Assembly (NCBI GenBank): GCA_011634665.1
Contig: WAEK01000009.1
Location: 1,975,501-2,039,500, forward strand
Direction: 5' to 3'
Length of the DNA: 64,000 nucleotides
Origin: Mortierella sp. BCC40632
Lineage: Eukaryota > Mortierellomycota > Mortierellomycetes > Mortierellales > Mortierellaceae
Translations under genes and position numbers: made by a program
Shown: positions 24,107-36,312 of the stretch, in pieces
Position numbering within the stretch: the stretch's first letter is position 1
Layout of the letters: every line of letters begins with the position of its first letter
The notes under the pieces: generated by a model
What the model was told of the DNA's origin: nothing
Database searches by the model: none
What the model saw: the letters and a program-made list of their open reading frames with translations, nothing else

Positions 24107-25300
24107 GGATAGGCTGAAGGATCTGATGAAAGAGCGTCAGAAAAAAAGAGAAAAGGAAGAGAAGGAGGTATGCACATTTCCAACGTGAACTTTTTGTTTA
24201 ATTGTTTTCATACATCAACCGCCAGCATGTATAACACAGTGTTTTTTTTAAAAAAAACGATGACTTAATCTTTTTTTTATTTATTGTAGGCTGCCAAACA
24301 GCGCGAGATCGACCGGAGAGTGTCAAGCAAAGCACTTCAGGATGCACAACGCGAGCTATCAGACAAGCAAAGCAAAAAGATCAAGGATCAGATGGAAAAA
24401 GAAAAACGTGAAGAAGCCGAGTACAAGAAAAAAGTCTTGAGGGATCTGGAAGAAGATAAGGCTCGTCGGAAAGCAGAGCGAGAAAGAGCACGAGAGGCTG
24501 CTGCCGCTGCTCAAGGTCAGGCATCGATGGCTCAGGAAACACATGCGCATAACCCGACACCAGCTCATCTCCGAAACGATGCTGCACCTGCACTTGCTTT
24601 TGAGACGAGTCGTCTGAATGTCCGCCTTTTTGATGGATCCAGCATTCGAAACACATTCAAGGCTACGGATACGCTTCAGAATGTCCGGGATTGGATCAAC
24701 TCTGTATGTAACCTTGGCTTTTCAAAAAAAAGCATTGTCGGTACTATTCCAAATGACTTTTCTTTTTTTGTTGCTTGCTCCATGGCACCACTGACTCTTG
24801 GATGTTACTTTTTGATAGAACCAAGATGGCGAAACAGCATACAACATTGTACAGCTTATCCCTGCTCGATCTTTTCTGGACGAATCCAGGATGCTTCGTG
24901 ATCTGGAGCTTTGTCCGAGTGCAACATTGGTGCTGAAGGTTAGTTTATTCAAAGTCGAGATGGATCTGAATGAATGAACTTGTAGATGGCTTTCATCCGC
25001 TGGCCTAAGAAACCACTATACTCATTGAGTCCCTATCTCTCTTCTTTTTTTTTTTTTTTTCCTTCCTACCACCAGCGCACCTCAACATCTTCTTCTGCTT
25101 ATGGAGACTCGGACGGAGGGGCTGTATCCACAGCAATGGGCTTTGGATGGTCTGCTTTGGGCTTTGCTGGAAAAATGGCCAACTCAGCCTATTCGACTTT
25201 GTCTTACTATAACCCGTTGGCAAGCTCCAGCTCGAGTTCCACCAACACTGGCGCTGGGTCCTCGAATCCTCGTAGCCAGTCATCTGGATCTTCACAGTAA
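23004..25300 (+). CDS. UBX-domain protein, UBXN4/erasin-like, seven exons
   Basis: Likely a Cdc48/p97 adaptor in ubiquitin-dependent protein turnover, possibly at the ER. Proposed exons are 23004-23130, 23262-23402, 23510-24038, 24113-24167, 24290-24703, 24819-24938 and 25076-25300. All introns are GT-AG, and 1611 nt encode 536 aa. The N-terminus (about 15-115) has the thioredoxin-like pattern WFQGSVATAVETA, LLLVCLVDG and FPVMTVPALYLI seen in UBXN4 proteins. A Pro/Ser/Thr-rich linker follows. A strongly charged coiled-coil region spans about 270-350. The UBX fold is about 389-462 (SRLNVRLFDGSS to LVLK). The tail has a weakly hydrophobic Gly/Ala/Ser stretch. An alternative acceptor at about 24,985 would add 30 residues in frame before exon 7. 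Most introns carry long T tracts. Confidence 0.9.
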
Positions 25301-25732
25301 GGATGTTAGATTTGCGTCTTTTTAAGGGAAAAAAAAAAAAAAAAAGCGCGCGGCTCTTTTTTTTTCAAAGCACTGAAAATGGATTTACTTTGGGGGCTCT
25401 TTTAGGCACAAGAAAAAGGACCGAGAATCGACCTACAATGGGTAAGGAACGAAACATTGGCTCATCTACCCCCAGGCGGAACAAATGTTGACACCGATCC
25501 AGATTCCATATCCTGATTTGAAAGTTAACCTCAATTTTTCCACGCTCAATAGAAACTCGACCAACCTAGAATAGGCGATCCTGCCCTTTTGTATTCGAGG
25601 AACAGGGTTTGATACTCTCCCTCTCTCCCTTGTACCAACATTATTCCGACTGCAGGAGAAAGGAATCTGAGAACATGAAACTATTGACCTCAAGTCTTTA
25701 TCCTTCGTGTACAACTTACATTCTTCCCTTCT
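25301..25732. other. intergenic between convergent genes, no gene seen
   Basis: Holds the 3' ends of the UBX (+) and permease (-) genes. No RNA gene or ORF of note. A TTTATT near 25,735 on the plus strand reads AATAAA on the minus strand, at the permease stop. Confidence 0.6.
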
Positions 25733-28304
25733 TTAATAAATAACAGTAAGCTCTACAATGATGACCGACAGGGCACTAAGGATGACGATCGGCATCACAG
25801 CCATGTTCCATTTCAAAAAGTTCCAAAATCCAACATTGCTTCGCTTGTTTCTCAGGACCGAGTCCCACATGAGACCCGCTAAGGAAGAGATCAATGTAGT
25901 GCATGCGCCCAGGTTACTGGCAATCACAAGTGCAAAGAGACAACCTTTAACCACCTTGGGTGTAGCAAGAGGTGAAGCCGCAAAGTTGGGATGCAATAGG
26001 ATACGAGCAACCAAGATAGTCATGGGCACATTGTTGAAGATGTTGCACAGGAGAACAGCCACGAGACCGACGGTATAGACGGCTACGATATAACTTGGGA
26101 TCAGGTATGTGAACCAGGATGCAAACAGTCCGATCCAACCTGTACTCGACATGCCCTCAACAAGAATAAACATGCTCAGAGTGAAAGGTAGGATCGACCA
26201 AGGCATACGAACCAAAATCTCGCTTGTGAGTGGGAACCAACGCCGTAAGGCACTGGATTCTTTGGTGGATTTTTTGGTTGCAGGAACTGTTGAATTCGGC
26301 ATGTTCTGGAGACTGATATGGCTTTTGGTCGAGATGGAGATTGATGTCGAGTCATTTATAGATCTAGCATTGGAGACCGACTTTATAGAGACGCCACTCT
26401 CGTCTTGAATTGATACTGGCCGTGAAGGTTGGAGATTGTTCATTTCAATCGAAAGTGATTCCTTACTGCCAGAGACCATCCATGACGCTTCTCCAGTTTT
26501 TTGTTGTGTCATTGGCAACTTGTCAGACTCGACTCTCTCGACTACTGAACCTACTTTGTCCCCAATAGAGTCATGACAATCTGCCTGTATGTCTGTCTCT
26601 TCTTGATCGGGTTGAGACAAGACAGTGGTGGCTACCTTGATAGGACCGTTCCGTCTCCAATCCGACCAGAGATCTCTTGCCAAAGCCAAAATTGCAAATG
26701 GACCTGTGACGATCCAAACGGGGACATGAGCAAATGAAGTACCGACCAAACAACCGATTGAACAGGCCAACATGGCCATTCCAAACTTGGCACCCGAAGG
26801 ATCAATGAGATGAGATTTAGGATCGACCTCGGGAATATTGACGGTGGCGGGGATATAACGTTCACCACGAAAGACGATTCGAAGCATGAGATAACAGGCG
26901 ACCACGGAGGCGAAGCAAGGCAAGATCATCCAAGCACTATACTCGACAAACGAGATTTTGTAGGCTTGACAAACGATCACGTTGGTAATGTTGCCAATGT
27001 ACAATGCCATGGAAGCTATTTTATGGATCCCCACACACACATACAGAGAGAGAGAGAGAGAGAGAGAAAGAGAAACAGATACCCCCATGGAACAAGAGCC
27101 CAACTGGTTAGAGAATATTTTTTGTACTTGCAAAAAAAAGGGGACCCGCTTTGACCACCACCAAAAAGAAGGTATCATGATGAGGAGTACTTACCAATGT
27201 TGGCACTCTGGATCTCGGCCATTAAGAATGCGGTTGGAGTTTCAAGACCGACGGCGAGCGAGAAATAGACAAGGAATGGGGTCATGGTCAAGATCACGAC
27301 ATCGTTACTGGTCAGGCCACTCATGATGGTGGACAATAAGAAAAAGGAAAGAAAGATTCTTTGTCCTCCACCTCCACCTCGACGTGAGATCCAAAAGGCA
27401 GCATATTGAAAAATGCCTGTCATGTCAAGGCTGATACAGATGTAGGCCTAATATATATATTAATCAAAGGAAAAAAAAAAAAAAAAAAAAAAAAAAAGGG
27501 TGAGTACCTTTTCGAACACTCTCAAATCACGCAGTTTATCTTCTCCTTTCCTTTGTCCACCTACCAGAGAGTAGAACAGGATCATGACGTCGTATGGCTC
27601 GATACCACTCTCGGGAGCACCAACAATACCGTAATGGACACTTTCCCAACGGATAGATGAGGTGGCAAGTAGAAACAGAACCCCCAAGACAGGAGCAGAG
27701 GCCATGTTGAGTGAGAAATAAGACAACGACTTGGGCTCGCAAACCAAGGCTTTGGTGTTCAATTGGACTTGGGATGGAGTCGATGAAGAGAGATGACCGG
27801 TGGTTGGGACTGGATCTTCTATTGGGATAGCAAGACTACAGTCCTCTGTAGAAGGAGTGGTAGAGGGTGTGATGGGAGAATTTTGGTTGTCATGGATGGT
27901 AGACTAAGATATCATAGTAGACGGTGGGACAAAAAGGATATTAATGACAACCATTTCTTCAGAACTTTTCTTTCTTTCTTTCTTTCTTTCCCAAAGTGAA
28001 AAGAGAATCGGTCTACGCTTACTGTGGAATGTTGAGTGGACGGTACTCTGCTCTCGTCAGGAAAAGTAGCAACGGCGCAGGCTTCGTCTACTCGATAGTC
28101 CGAGCGCTGACTCTCGATGTCAGGGTCTGCAGTAGTGCTGTTGCTCTGCGAATCCCTGTTGTTGTCCTTGACAGTTGTATGGCGATGGCTCCAGGGAATT
28201 CGGATATGTGGTAGAGGAATGTGTAAAGGACGGATGACCAACAAGATGACCACCACGAAGGTGGCCATGACAACCCAACTGTGTACGTCTAGAGTGGTCT
28301 CCAT
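25733..28304 (-). CDS. ArsB/CitM-superfamily anion permease, four exons
   Basis: A polytopic membrane protein of the ion-transporter superfamily, which includes arsenite pumps, dicarboxylate carriers and Na+/H+ antiporters. Proposed exons are 28304-28023, 27903-27508, 27447-27195 and 27015-25733. All introns are GT-AG, and 2214 nt encode 737 aa. The first half has LTSNDVVILTMTPFLVYF followed by AEIQSANIASMALYIGNITN, the family's conserved re-entrant pattern. The matching second-half motif is NIFNNVPMTILVARILLH with SNLGACTTLISS. A long Ser/Thr-rich cytosolic loop separates the halves (around 420-550), and a second soluble segment follows the first helix. Substrate is uncertain. No ArsA-like ATPase or other arsenic gene is adjacent, so an arsenite role should not be assumed. 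Confidence 0.85.
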
Positions 28305-29270
28305 CTCGTGGCGGTGAGTTGGAGGAGGGAGAGAGTGGGGAGGAGGAGTAGATTGGATGAGCTATGAGAGAAATCAGGGAGTAGGGTGTAAAGGGGGAAA
28401 GAAGAGTTGACAACAGAAGACCGAGCTTGTGTTTCGGGTTGCGAGAAGAAGAAAAGATGAGATGTGGTTACAAGAGAAGTGAAGAGGAAGTGAAGAAGAA
28501 CGACAACAACAGCAACAACAAAAACAAAAAAAAAAGTCCCTTTTTAAGAAGCTCGTCTTTTCCAGTGAGTGGTCCATTACATCACCCTATCCTTGTTCCT
28601 GTTTGCCTTTTTTTTTTCTTCTTCTTCTTCTTTACTTGTGGGGTACTGTCCTCCCCGATATCTAGAGAACATGATGATCGGAACAATTGGCGGGATCGGT
28701 CGCGCACAACTCCATCGTGGGTAGGGGCCGCTCTTGAAGGAGCCTCCAAGAAAGAACGAGAGCGCCCGAGTCGGATGTGTGGCCAAGGGCGGAGCAACGA
28801 TTGGACAAGACAAGAGGGGACGGACGGATGAAAGTTCTGAGCGGTGTGTGTGTGTATGTGTGTCGTTGTGAAAAGGATCTCTGTGGCACGGTCAAGTCGC
28901 CCCTCCTGCAGGCATGCATACACGCGAGTGTGTCAGGGTACTGAGAGTCTCTTTTTTCTTTACTTTCTTGGCGCGCGATAGGAAATTAGACTAGAAGGAT
29001 TTGCTCGTCCGGTCCTTGGCATTCGAGCGGAAGAAGTGAAGAGAGGGGGGAGGAGGAAGCGCGTCTGGATTAGAGTGAGCACCACTCACTCACCTCACCC
29101 CACCCCCCAGACTGATCAGCTAGGTCTCGGCACGTTAAAAAATCACAGTCCAAAAAAAAAAAATCTAGAGGAGAGAACTGCTACGCACCCCCTCTCCTCC
29201 TCCTCCCCCTCCTCCACCCGACCCAACGATCGCCCGTCGCTTACTCTTTTCTCATCGCAGTAGCAGCAGG
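28305..29270. other. divergent promoter region between permease and Nudix genes
   Basis: The two genes start from opposite ends of this 966-bp gap, which therefore holds both promoters. It has a TTC run and a poly-T near 28,608, a GT run near 28,842 and C-rich patches near 29,100 and 29,200. No clear TATA box and no credible ORF. Confidence 0.6.
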
Positions 29271-30144
29271 ATGGCATCTTCTCCGCAATACTCTTTGCTC
29301 GACATCATCGACCAATGTGATGGCTTCCCATTCGAGACATCAACTCTCTCCTACTCGAACCTGGTTGTCGATGGCATCCCCATCGGTCGGATCCACGAAG
29401 ACATCGTTCCCCACATCGCTGCATTCAATCAGAATGTCCGACCCATCTTTCATATCTCGGAGGGCTCCATCTCTTTCATGTCTTGGATAAACGACTATGA
29501 ATCGCGGACTAGTGCCATTGCAGAGATGTTGGTAAGGTGTCGTCCGACCTGTATCTGAGCCAGGAAAAAAGGAAGAGAGAATCGCGCTATTCATCCTCTG
29601 CTTCTTTTTCTTTATTTCGAGTAGACTCATTGGAGAAAGGATCTTGACGTCTTCCCAAGCCTAAAGGGATGGAGAAATGAGCTCTATGGAGTCTACACAC
29701 ATGTCACTGATCCTACCACTACCAAAGAAGGCGCTGCCCTGGCAATTGAACGATCCGCCTGCGGATACTTTGGTGTTCATGCTTACGGTGTCCACATGAA
29801 TGGATTTGTGCGCACAGGACCAAACCCCTGGGACGTCAAAATGTGGATCGCTCGTCGCTCCCTTACGAAACAAACCTATCCAGGAATGCTCGATAATATG
29901 GTGGCAGGAGGAATGGGCTTTGGACACTCTCCAAAGTACACGATCATCAAGGAGTCTATGGAAGAGGCCACGATCCCGGAGAATATTGCTCAAAAAGCCA
30001 TCTCTGTCGGCACAATCTCTTATATCAAAATCTCGAAGAATCTTCAAGAGACTCAGCCGGAGACTCAGGTACAGTTGACATTCCACAAGGGCAAGCCCTC
30101 GTCATAACGGGTGAACAACACGAACTCGTTCCTCACTCTGACTC

Positions 30145-30179
<35 letters not shown>

Positions 30180-30463
30180 TATAGATTATCTATGACCTCG
30201 AATTACCAATGGATGTAGTTCCGACCCCTTGCGATACTGAAGTGGAAAGCTTTTTCCTCTGGACCATGGAAGAAGTTCAAGCGGCGGCCCGTCGAGGGGA
30301 ATTCAAACCAAACTGTGCGTGCGCAGCCATTCACTTTATGATCCGACATGCAGTGTTGACTCCCGAGAATGAACCCAGGTATATGGAGATAATACAACGA
30401 CTTCATCGTCATATTGAATACCCAGGTCCCAAGAAATGGCCTACATTTGCAGAAGCTCACTAA
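29271..30463 (+). CDS. Nudix hydrolase of the DUF4743/YJR142W type, three exons
   Basis: Related to fungal YJR142W-type proteins, which hydrolyse damaged thiamine diphosphates; that role is by family only. Exons are 29271-29531, 29625-30068 and 30185-30463. Introns are GT-AG, and 984 nt encode 327 aa. The N-terminal 130 residues are the DUF4743-like part (YSLLDIIDQCDGFPF). The Nudix box is at about 182-204. It reads G182, then KESMEEATI for the usual REUXEEXGU, keeping the metal-binding Glu residues 197, 200 and 201 but lacking the first Glu (His188 there). The motif GMLDNMVAGG precedes it, as in YJR142W. The second intron ends in a 26-base poly-A run just before TATAG. Confidence 0.88.
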
Positions 30464-30761
30464 GCGATCCCATTTGTCCATTCCCCTCCCTCTCTCCCTC
30501 CTTCCCTCCTTCCCTTATCATTGCACTTACTCAAAAATAAACGTCTACAATTTCTTTTCGTTTTTTTTTCTTTTCTTTTTTTTTTTTTTTTTTTTTTTTT
30601 TTGAGAGGAGGGGAAGGGGGAGTATCTACAGATGTGAGCGCCTATTTTAAAAAAAGCTTGAACCCCAAAAAAAACGCGAGCTCATCCATATCCTTTCTTT
30701 TTTTTCTTCTTCTTCTTCTTTCTCGTTCACGTCATGGCCAGCTTTGACATGGAGAATAAGA

Positions 30762-30998
30762 CTACGATGAGGAAGCACTCGCGGAAGAGGAGGCAGAACC
30801 AGACTCGGGTATAATGCCAGTGCTTGTGGTCGTGTTGGAGGGAGAGTCGATGATGGATGTCTTGTTAACATTAGGGTCTTCGGGCTCTGCAATGCCCCGG
30901 GCTCTGTTCTTGACAATCAAGAGACTCCGTTGGTCAAGCATGCGCTCAAAGACATCCCACACTGTCTCGACAATTGGAACCCATTCTTCAGTCTCTTT

Positions 30999-31029
<31 letters not shown>

Positions 31030-33602
31030 GAGCTCTCGTCTTCCAGACCGTGTTCATCGTGTTCATCATCATCGTCCTCCTCCATATGACGATCCCTAGT
31101 ATCTGCTTCAGAGTCATTGTCAGCGTCCTGATTATTTGATGCAACTTGTGCGGCCTCAAGGTTGATATCGATCGCCCCATATCCTTCATCAGCATCAGCG
31201 TCAGCCTCCATTTCATCGTCAATTTGCTGGTCTTCACTTGATCCGTCTCCGTCTGCTGTAGGGGCTGTCGAGTCTTCTCCTTCTTCTTCGTCTTCTTCAG
31301 GGTTCTCGTCCGCATTTTCGCTCTCGAACTCTTCGTCAGGATCTTCGGCATTCTCTTGATCCTTCTCTTCGGTATCGGGTTGATCTTCCTCTGGATTTTC
31401 ATCACCGTCTACTTGTCCAGGGCTTGCAAGTACTTCCTGATCATAGTCATACTCGCCATCATCATCGTCCTCAGTGTTTGAAGAACGTCGTCCCAAGAAA
31501 ACTTCCTCATCCTCAGTCTCTGGGTTCTTCTCCTTGTTCTGATCCTGATCCTGATCAGCATGCTCTTCCACCTCTTCTGTCTCCTCTGTCTCCTCCGTCT
31601 CCTCCGTCTCTTCTGCCTCCTCTGTCTTTTCTGCTTCCTCATTCTCATCCACAGGAAGAGGGGTAGCGGTAGGAGTTGGAGGTTTTACAGGACGATAAGA
31701 AGAAGTCTCGTTGACAACTTTGTAAGCTTGGTCTGGATCCAAGACCATGACGATTTTTTTGTACGTTTGGAATCGTTTGCGTCCTCCCATAAAATCCCTT
31801 CCGATGATACTACGGTAAATGGCAGCAATGGCCTCAGCAGGGTTTTGACCAACATCGGTACCATGAGGTGGCAAAACAAGCGCATCATGACCTAGAGTAT
31901 CAGGAGGACAAATTGGGTAAATCAGATTGAAAAATCAAGACTAAAGACGCCTTTACCACAAAAAGGAAAAGACACATAATGAATCGGAGTAAAAGAACTA
32001 CCTTCACTGACTCCAAGCTTCATAGCGGCGAGGATTCTTCGACGGAGAAGATCGTCCTCTCCTTCCAGGAATTGGACCCCCCCAAGACCACCGTCTTTTT
32101 CACGTGTTTCCATCTTGGGTATCCGCGACACCGACTATAAAAAAAGAAAAAAGAAGAATGTACTCCGAGGTTAGTACAATGTCCAGTTGTCAATTGTAGA
32201 GCAACTCGACGTCCAATGCAGACACGCCGCTCTAGGTATGTGGAAAATGGTTGATCCATGGTCTTACAGCAACACTGATCCACTCGAAACGATCCATAAA
32301 GTCATAATTTCTCTCTTGACCATGTCGGAACACTGCTTGGTTGGGACAATAGATACCACCAGACTCGGACAAGGGATAAAACCTGGATCGTCGAGGCTCC
32401 TGATCCAAACATTGGTGCACTGTCGTACGGCGGAATAGATCAGCCTCATTATCCGAGGCAGTGTCTCGATGATAATCTAGAGAATGACAAGAACCATAAC
32501 AAGAAAAAAAATAGAGAGCAATGCGCCAGCTCAGTAACTCTTGCATATGGACATTTGGTGTGGACAAGAAGAAGAAAAAAAAAAAAAAAAAAGAAAGAAA
32601 GAAAGAGGCAATGAAGCGAATCTTCCACCGCACGCTACCTCCTCCAGGGACAATATGATTGGCGACATTGATCATGATTGGACGGTAACCCTCCTGTCGT
32701 AGCTTGATGGTCTCATCCAACACATTCCCGATGACAACGGTCACTTCTGGATCCCATTGTTGATCAAGCACAAGGACGTGGATGTCGTCGTTCTGGAAAG
32801 AAGCAGCTCGTCTTGATCCAGCCATGGCCTTGATTGGGTCCAGCTCAACAACAAAGCCGTTAGGATCGCGGTATCGTCGTTGACTGAGAGCAACCAAAGT
32901 TTGACCAAAGACCGAATCTGGAAGAACATCCTGTCGATCAGGGTGATGAAGTTGGAACCGCGAGATGGCTGCTGCGGCTGTGATGGAGGCCGACTGAGAC
33001 TTTGGAGAGTCTTGTTGCCTCAGGATTTTCTGTTGAAGTTGCTGTAGACGTTGCTGTTGTTGTTGCTGTTGGTGTTGTTGACGTGCACGCCAGGCGATAC
33101 ATTCCTGGGAAGAATAAGAGACTGAGGATTTCTGGGTGAGCCTGGCTTTGTAAGAGAACAAGAGACGACGTTGACTCCTGAGTTTCCGCTCAAGATGGCG
33201 TTGGAGTGCTGTAGGGGACTCGTTGAGGACCGTGCCGTCGATTTGGTTTTGTTGGACCAATCTCTGGACCTCGAGAGCCAGCTCGAGTTCAAAGTCGGCC
33301 TTTTGAAGAGCGATTTCATCTGCAGAGAGAGCTACAGATGAATCTATTGACAAAGAGGTAGGTGGAGTGGAGCAATCGAGCTCGAGCTGGAGATCATTCT
33401 CTTCGAGATCCTGTTGAAGTTGGGCGTGGTGGTTGCGAAGGACCTGTTCTTCCTGCAGGTGGTGTGGAACGATGGAATGCTTCCCCCTTTTTGACAGACG
33501 ACTTCTGGCAGTGTCTGATCTAGTCGAGATCTTTGAGAAGGCAAGGGTGAAGAGGAAGAGCAAGAGCAAGACGGCCAGCGTCCAGCGGATGGGACTTGTC
33601 AT
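30762..33602 (-). CDS. signal-anchored microbial-type PARG-like protein with acidic tail; catalytic motif changed
   Basis: Exons are 33602-32639, 32476-32268, 32134-32002 and 31891-30762. Introns are GT-AG, and 2436 nt encode 811 aa. Residues 8-24 are a hydrophobic signal or anchor. A Gln-rich coiled-coil-like region follows. The macrodomain-like part runs about 250-480: VIGNVLDETI, INVANHIVPGGD, LFRRTTV, GGIYCPNQAVFR and HDALVLPPHGTDVGQNP. These align by eye with microbial-type poly(ADP-ribose) glycohydrolases, whose signature is GGG-X6-8-QEE. Here the signature is GGD-X8-NEA (residues 320-333), so the catalytic Glu is replaced. The usual GxWGCGxFxNP is also altered. From about residue 505 the tail is dominated by Glu/Asp for 250 residues. 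A bound but uncleaved ADP-ribose ligand is an inference. If exon 1 used another donor, the third Gly could be restored but not QEE. Confidence 0.8.
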
Positions 33603-33679
33603 TGCAAGTGGAGAGCACTAACAGGGTGTGTGATCGGTTGTGAGGATAAAGGATGGGAGCGTTGAAGTGGGGGTTCGTC

Positions 33680-33722
<43 letters not shown>

Positions 33723-34021
33723 TGTCCGTATGTTGTGAATGAAAAGAAGGGACTGGTGTTTGTCCAAGCTAGGGAGTGGGTCGTAAAAAGTGGAGGAGGA
33801 GGAGTTGGAGGAGAGACGGTCGACGCGAGAGGAATGGAAAAGAAGGACAGGAATGGCAGACTGGAGATGGATGTAGAGAGGAAGGAAAAGGGAGAGAGTG
33901 AGAGAGAGGCAAGGGGAGAGTGAGAGATGGAGGATGGATGGATGGATGGATGGATGGATGGGAATGAATGGGTGGATGGAGTTGGGCCGTGGGCGACAGA
34001 GCATGGCAAAGAAAGAAAAAG

Positions 34022-34053
<32 letters not shown>

Positions 34054-35803
34054 ATGATGGAGCGGAGACGATGCCGCGGGAAAACTCTCTCTTTCTCTCT
34101 CTCCTCCCCTAGACCCACCTGTCCGAGGGCTCCTCTGCAAAACTAGTCTCTGCTCTGGAGCCAGACCTGATGCGAGCGGCCGATGAGCAGCATCTGACAG
34201 CCTGATGCTAAAGTTGGCCTGGAATGGGATTCAGCTGGTACGTTACCAACCCTCGAGAGAATGAGTGCATGCTTCATCCTTAGATGCCATCCAAGGCACC
34301 AGTCATGTGCCATGCAACCGCGTCCTATGAGTGTCTCATGTCGTTGCCACCAATAAATCATCCGAGACGGAGATTAGCTTCTTTTTTTTTTCTATTCCCT
34401 TTTGCGACCCGTTCTCTATGAATCCCCACTGGCTAGTGCTATTGCCACTCGGACACCCTAACTCTTTCTTTTCTCTCGTCTTTTTGTGTTTGCCCTGTTC
34501 ATGTCCTTTAGATTGGGAACACTTGGACAAATGGGCAACGAGTCAAGTTTCCAGGCAATAGACAGAAAGAAGACAAAAAAAACTCGCCGACTCGCTAGAC
34601 AAACTTTCCCGGTACAACAACAATGCTCTCCATTCGACCAACTAACAACAGACAAACGACTAACGGCGGACCAAACGCGCGCTTGTACGACGTTGGTAAT
34701 ATGAATTGAGCAGGGCTCTTTTTTTTTTTTTTCTCTCTCTCTTTTTTGTTCCTACACCCATCGTCTCTCTCCACTCGACCGGGTTGTCTCTCTCAGCCCC
34801 CTCCCAACCTTCTTTTAACCCTTCACCCCGATTTTCCTTTTTTTCTATCTGCTCTTTGATAATCAACAAACACTAGGCTAATGGGCTTAGGTGCTCAACC
34901 CTTTGCTGCACACATGGGGTGCAAAAAAAAAAAAGGAGATGCTAATCAAATTGAAAGTCGATCTTCTTTTTGTTGATCTGCTGCACCACCGCCGCACTGC
35001 CATCAAAGGCATAGGCCTGGCCTCTTTGGACAAATGGTCAAGAAGCAACACCAAAGACAACATGCTCTTGTCTCAGTGGATACGTCCTTATTTTTTTTTT
35101 TTAACACTCAGGGCATCTGGTTCCAGACCCATCACTACTCCTCTCTCCCAGGGGATCTTTTTTTTTTTTTTTCCTCCTTTGGAACGCAATATCGCTCAGC
35201 ACTGCCCCCTTCTCCCCCATCCATTTTTTTAAAATGCATTCTAACCAACAAATACTGCACGCCATAATTCCATAGGATAGACAGGAGACAGGAATACCAA
35301 AAGAAAGTGAGAAGGCTTCACAGAAGGTCATGGCACAATTGATCTCTTTCTTTTCTTTCTTTCTTTTTTTCTTCCTCAGACTTGGACTGGATCAAAGGAT
35401 ATTATCTAGCAGAGGTATTGTTGGGTCTCTCTGATCCAGACCCCCTCCCTTCTTTGATCTAACCTTGAGCGCCTGAAACTATCTATTAGGGAAAAAAAAA
35501 AAAAAAAAAAGACCAACAGACCAACAGAGGAGGCTTTAATTACCAGTTCAAGACAGGTCTGTGCAGCTTTAACGTCCAAATAGAGCGCTACGTCCAAAAG
35601 AGAGAAGGGGCTCAATGTCCATCCTACTTTTTTTTTTTTTTTTCTTTTCTACAATAGAGGGAAAGGGAGGTATATAAAATAGAATATTGGCTATGATTAG
35701 CTGGCGCTAGAAATGAGCCCACAAGACCAGGAACGCCAGAACTAGGAGAAGCCAATTTCTCGAAAAAAAATATTGCCTCCGAGTGAACGGAGGCAAAAGA
35801 ATG
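33603..35803. other. intergenic, microsatellite-rich, no gene seen
   Basis: Contains a GA run (about 33684-33720), a GGAT tetranucleotide run (33931-33961), poly-A near 34,020-34,050 and several CT and T runs. No ORF with domain-like composition. It ends at the tRNA-Ser gene. Confidence 0.6.
35775..35798 (-). terminator. Pol III oligo-T stop plus hairpin after tRNA-Ser
   Basis: Reading from the tRNA, TTTT is followed by the perfect 7-bp stem GCCTCCG/CGGAGGC with loop TTCACT, then a second run of eight T. The oligo-T is enough for termination; the hairpin's role is a guess. Confidence 0.6.
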
Positions 35804-35884
35804 CGTCAACAGCAGGATTTGAACCTGCGCGGGAGAACCCATGAGATTTCTAGTCTCACGCCTTAACCGCTCGGCCATGTTGAC
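35804..35884 (-). tRNA. tRNA-Ser (AGA)
   Basis: The minus strand folds into a complete class II tRNA of 81 nt without CCA. Acceptor stem is GTCAACA/TGTTGAC, D stem GCC/GGC and anticodon stem TGAGA/TCTCA with loop CTAGAAA (anticodon AGA). It has a long variable arm and T stem GCAGG/CCTGC with loop TTCAAAT. No intron is present. A TTTT Pol III stop lies six bases downstream (35798-35795), followed by a hairpin. Confidence 0.95.
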
Positions 35885-35897
35885 CTTCGAGGTGAAG

Positions 35898-36312
35898 TGT
35901 CGGGAGGTCGAGTGCGTGTCGTCCGTAAGCCGCATCGACTCCATGACGTCACCGTATCCTAGACGCAGACCTAGGCCAGCCTCGACCACGTCTAGTGTCG
36001 CCGCCCCGGTACCCAACCCCTAGCCCCTACAGTCCCCGCACCACCCCAATAGCCCCGAAGACATCCTGACCATGGCACCACACGATATTCCCCTAACCAA
36101 TACACTCCCCTAGCCCAGACCCATCCATGTCCACCCCCCCTCTTCTATTTAAGCCAAGAGCTTCGCTTAATAAAAACCTCGGTTAGCAACCCATATCAAA
36201 ATCTTACAAATACTTCTCTTGCCACACTTCCCCACCTTCCCATCCTTCTCCATCCCACTACCTTCAAATCACACTATATCTTAAGACCACGTAGCCAGAT
36301 TTTCTTGTTACA
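35898..36312 (+). repeat. 5' LTR of element A
   Basis: Starts TGTCGGGAGG and ends TTGTTACA. A TATTTAAG box lies at about 36,148 and CTTAATAAAAACC near 36,165. The leader GATTTGGTGATCTATGCAGG follows directly and is shared with the other Ty3 copies, so it probably holds the primer-binding site. Confidence 0.95.

Noticed and set aside
25733..28304. Arsenic-resistance locus
   Set aside because: The permease alone is not diagnostic, and no arsenate reductase, ArsA-like ATPase or ArsR-like regulator is nearby.
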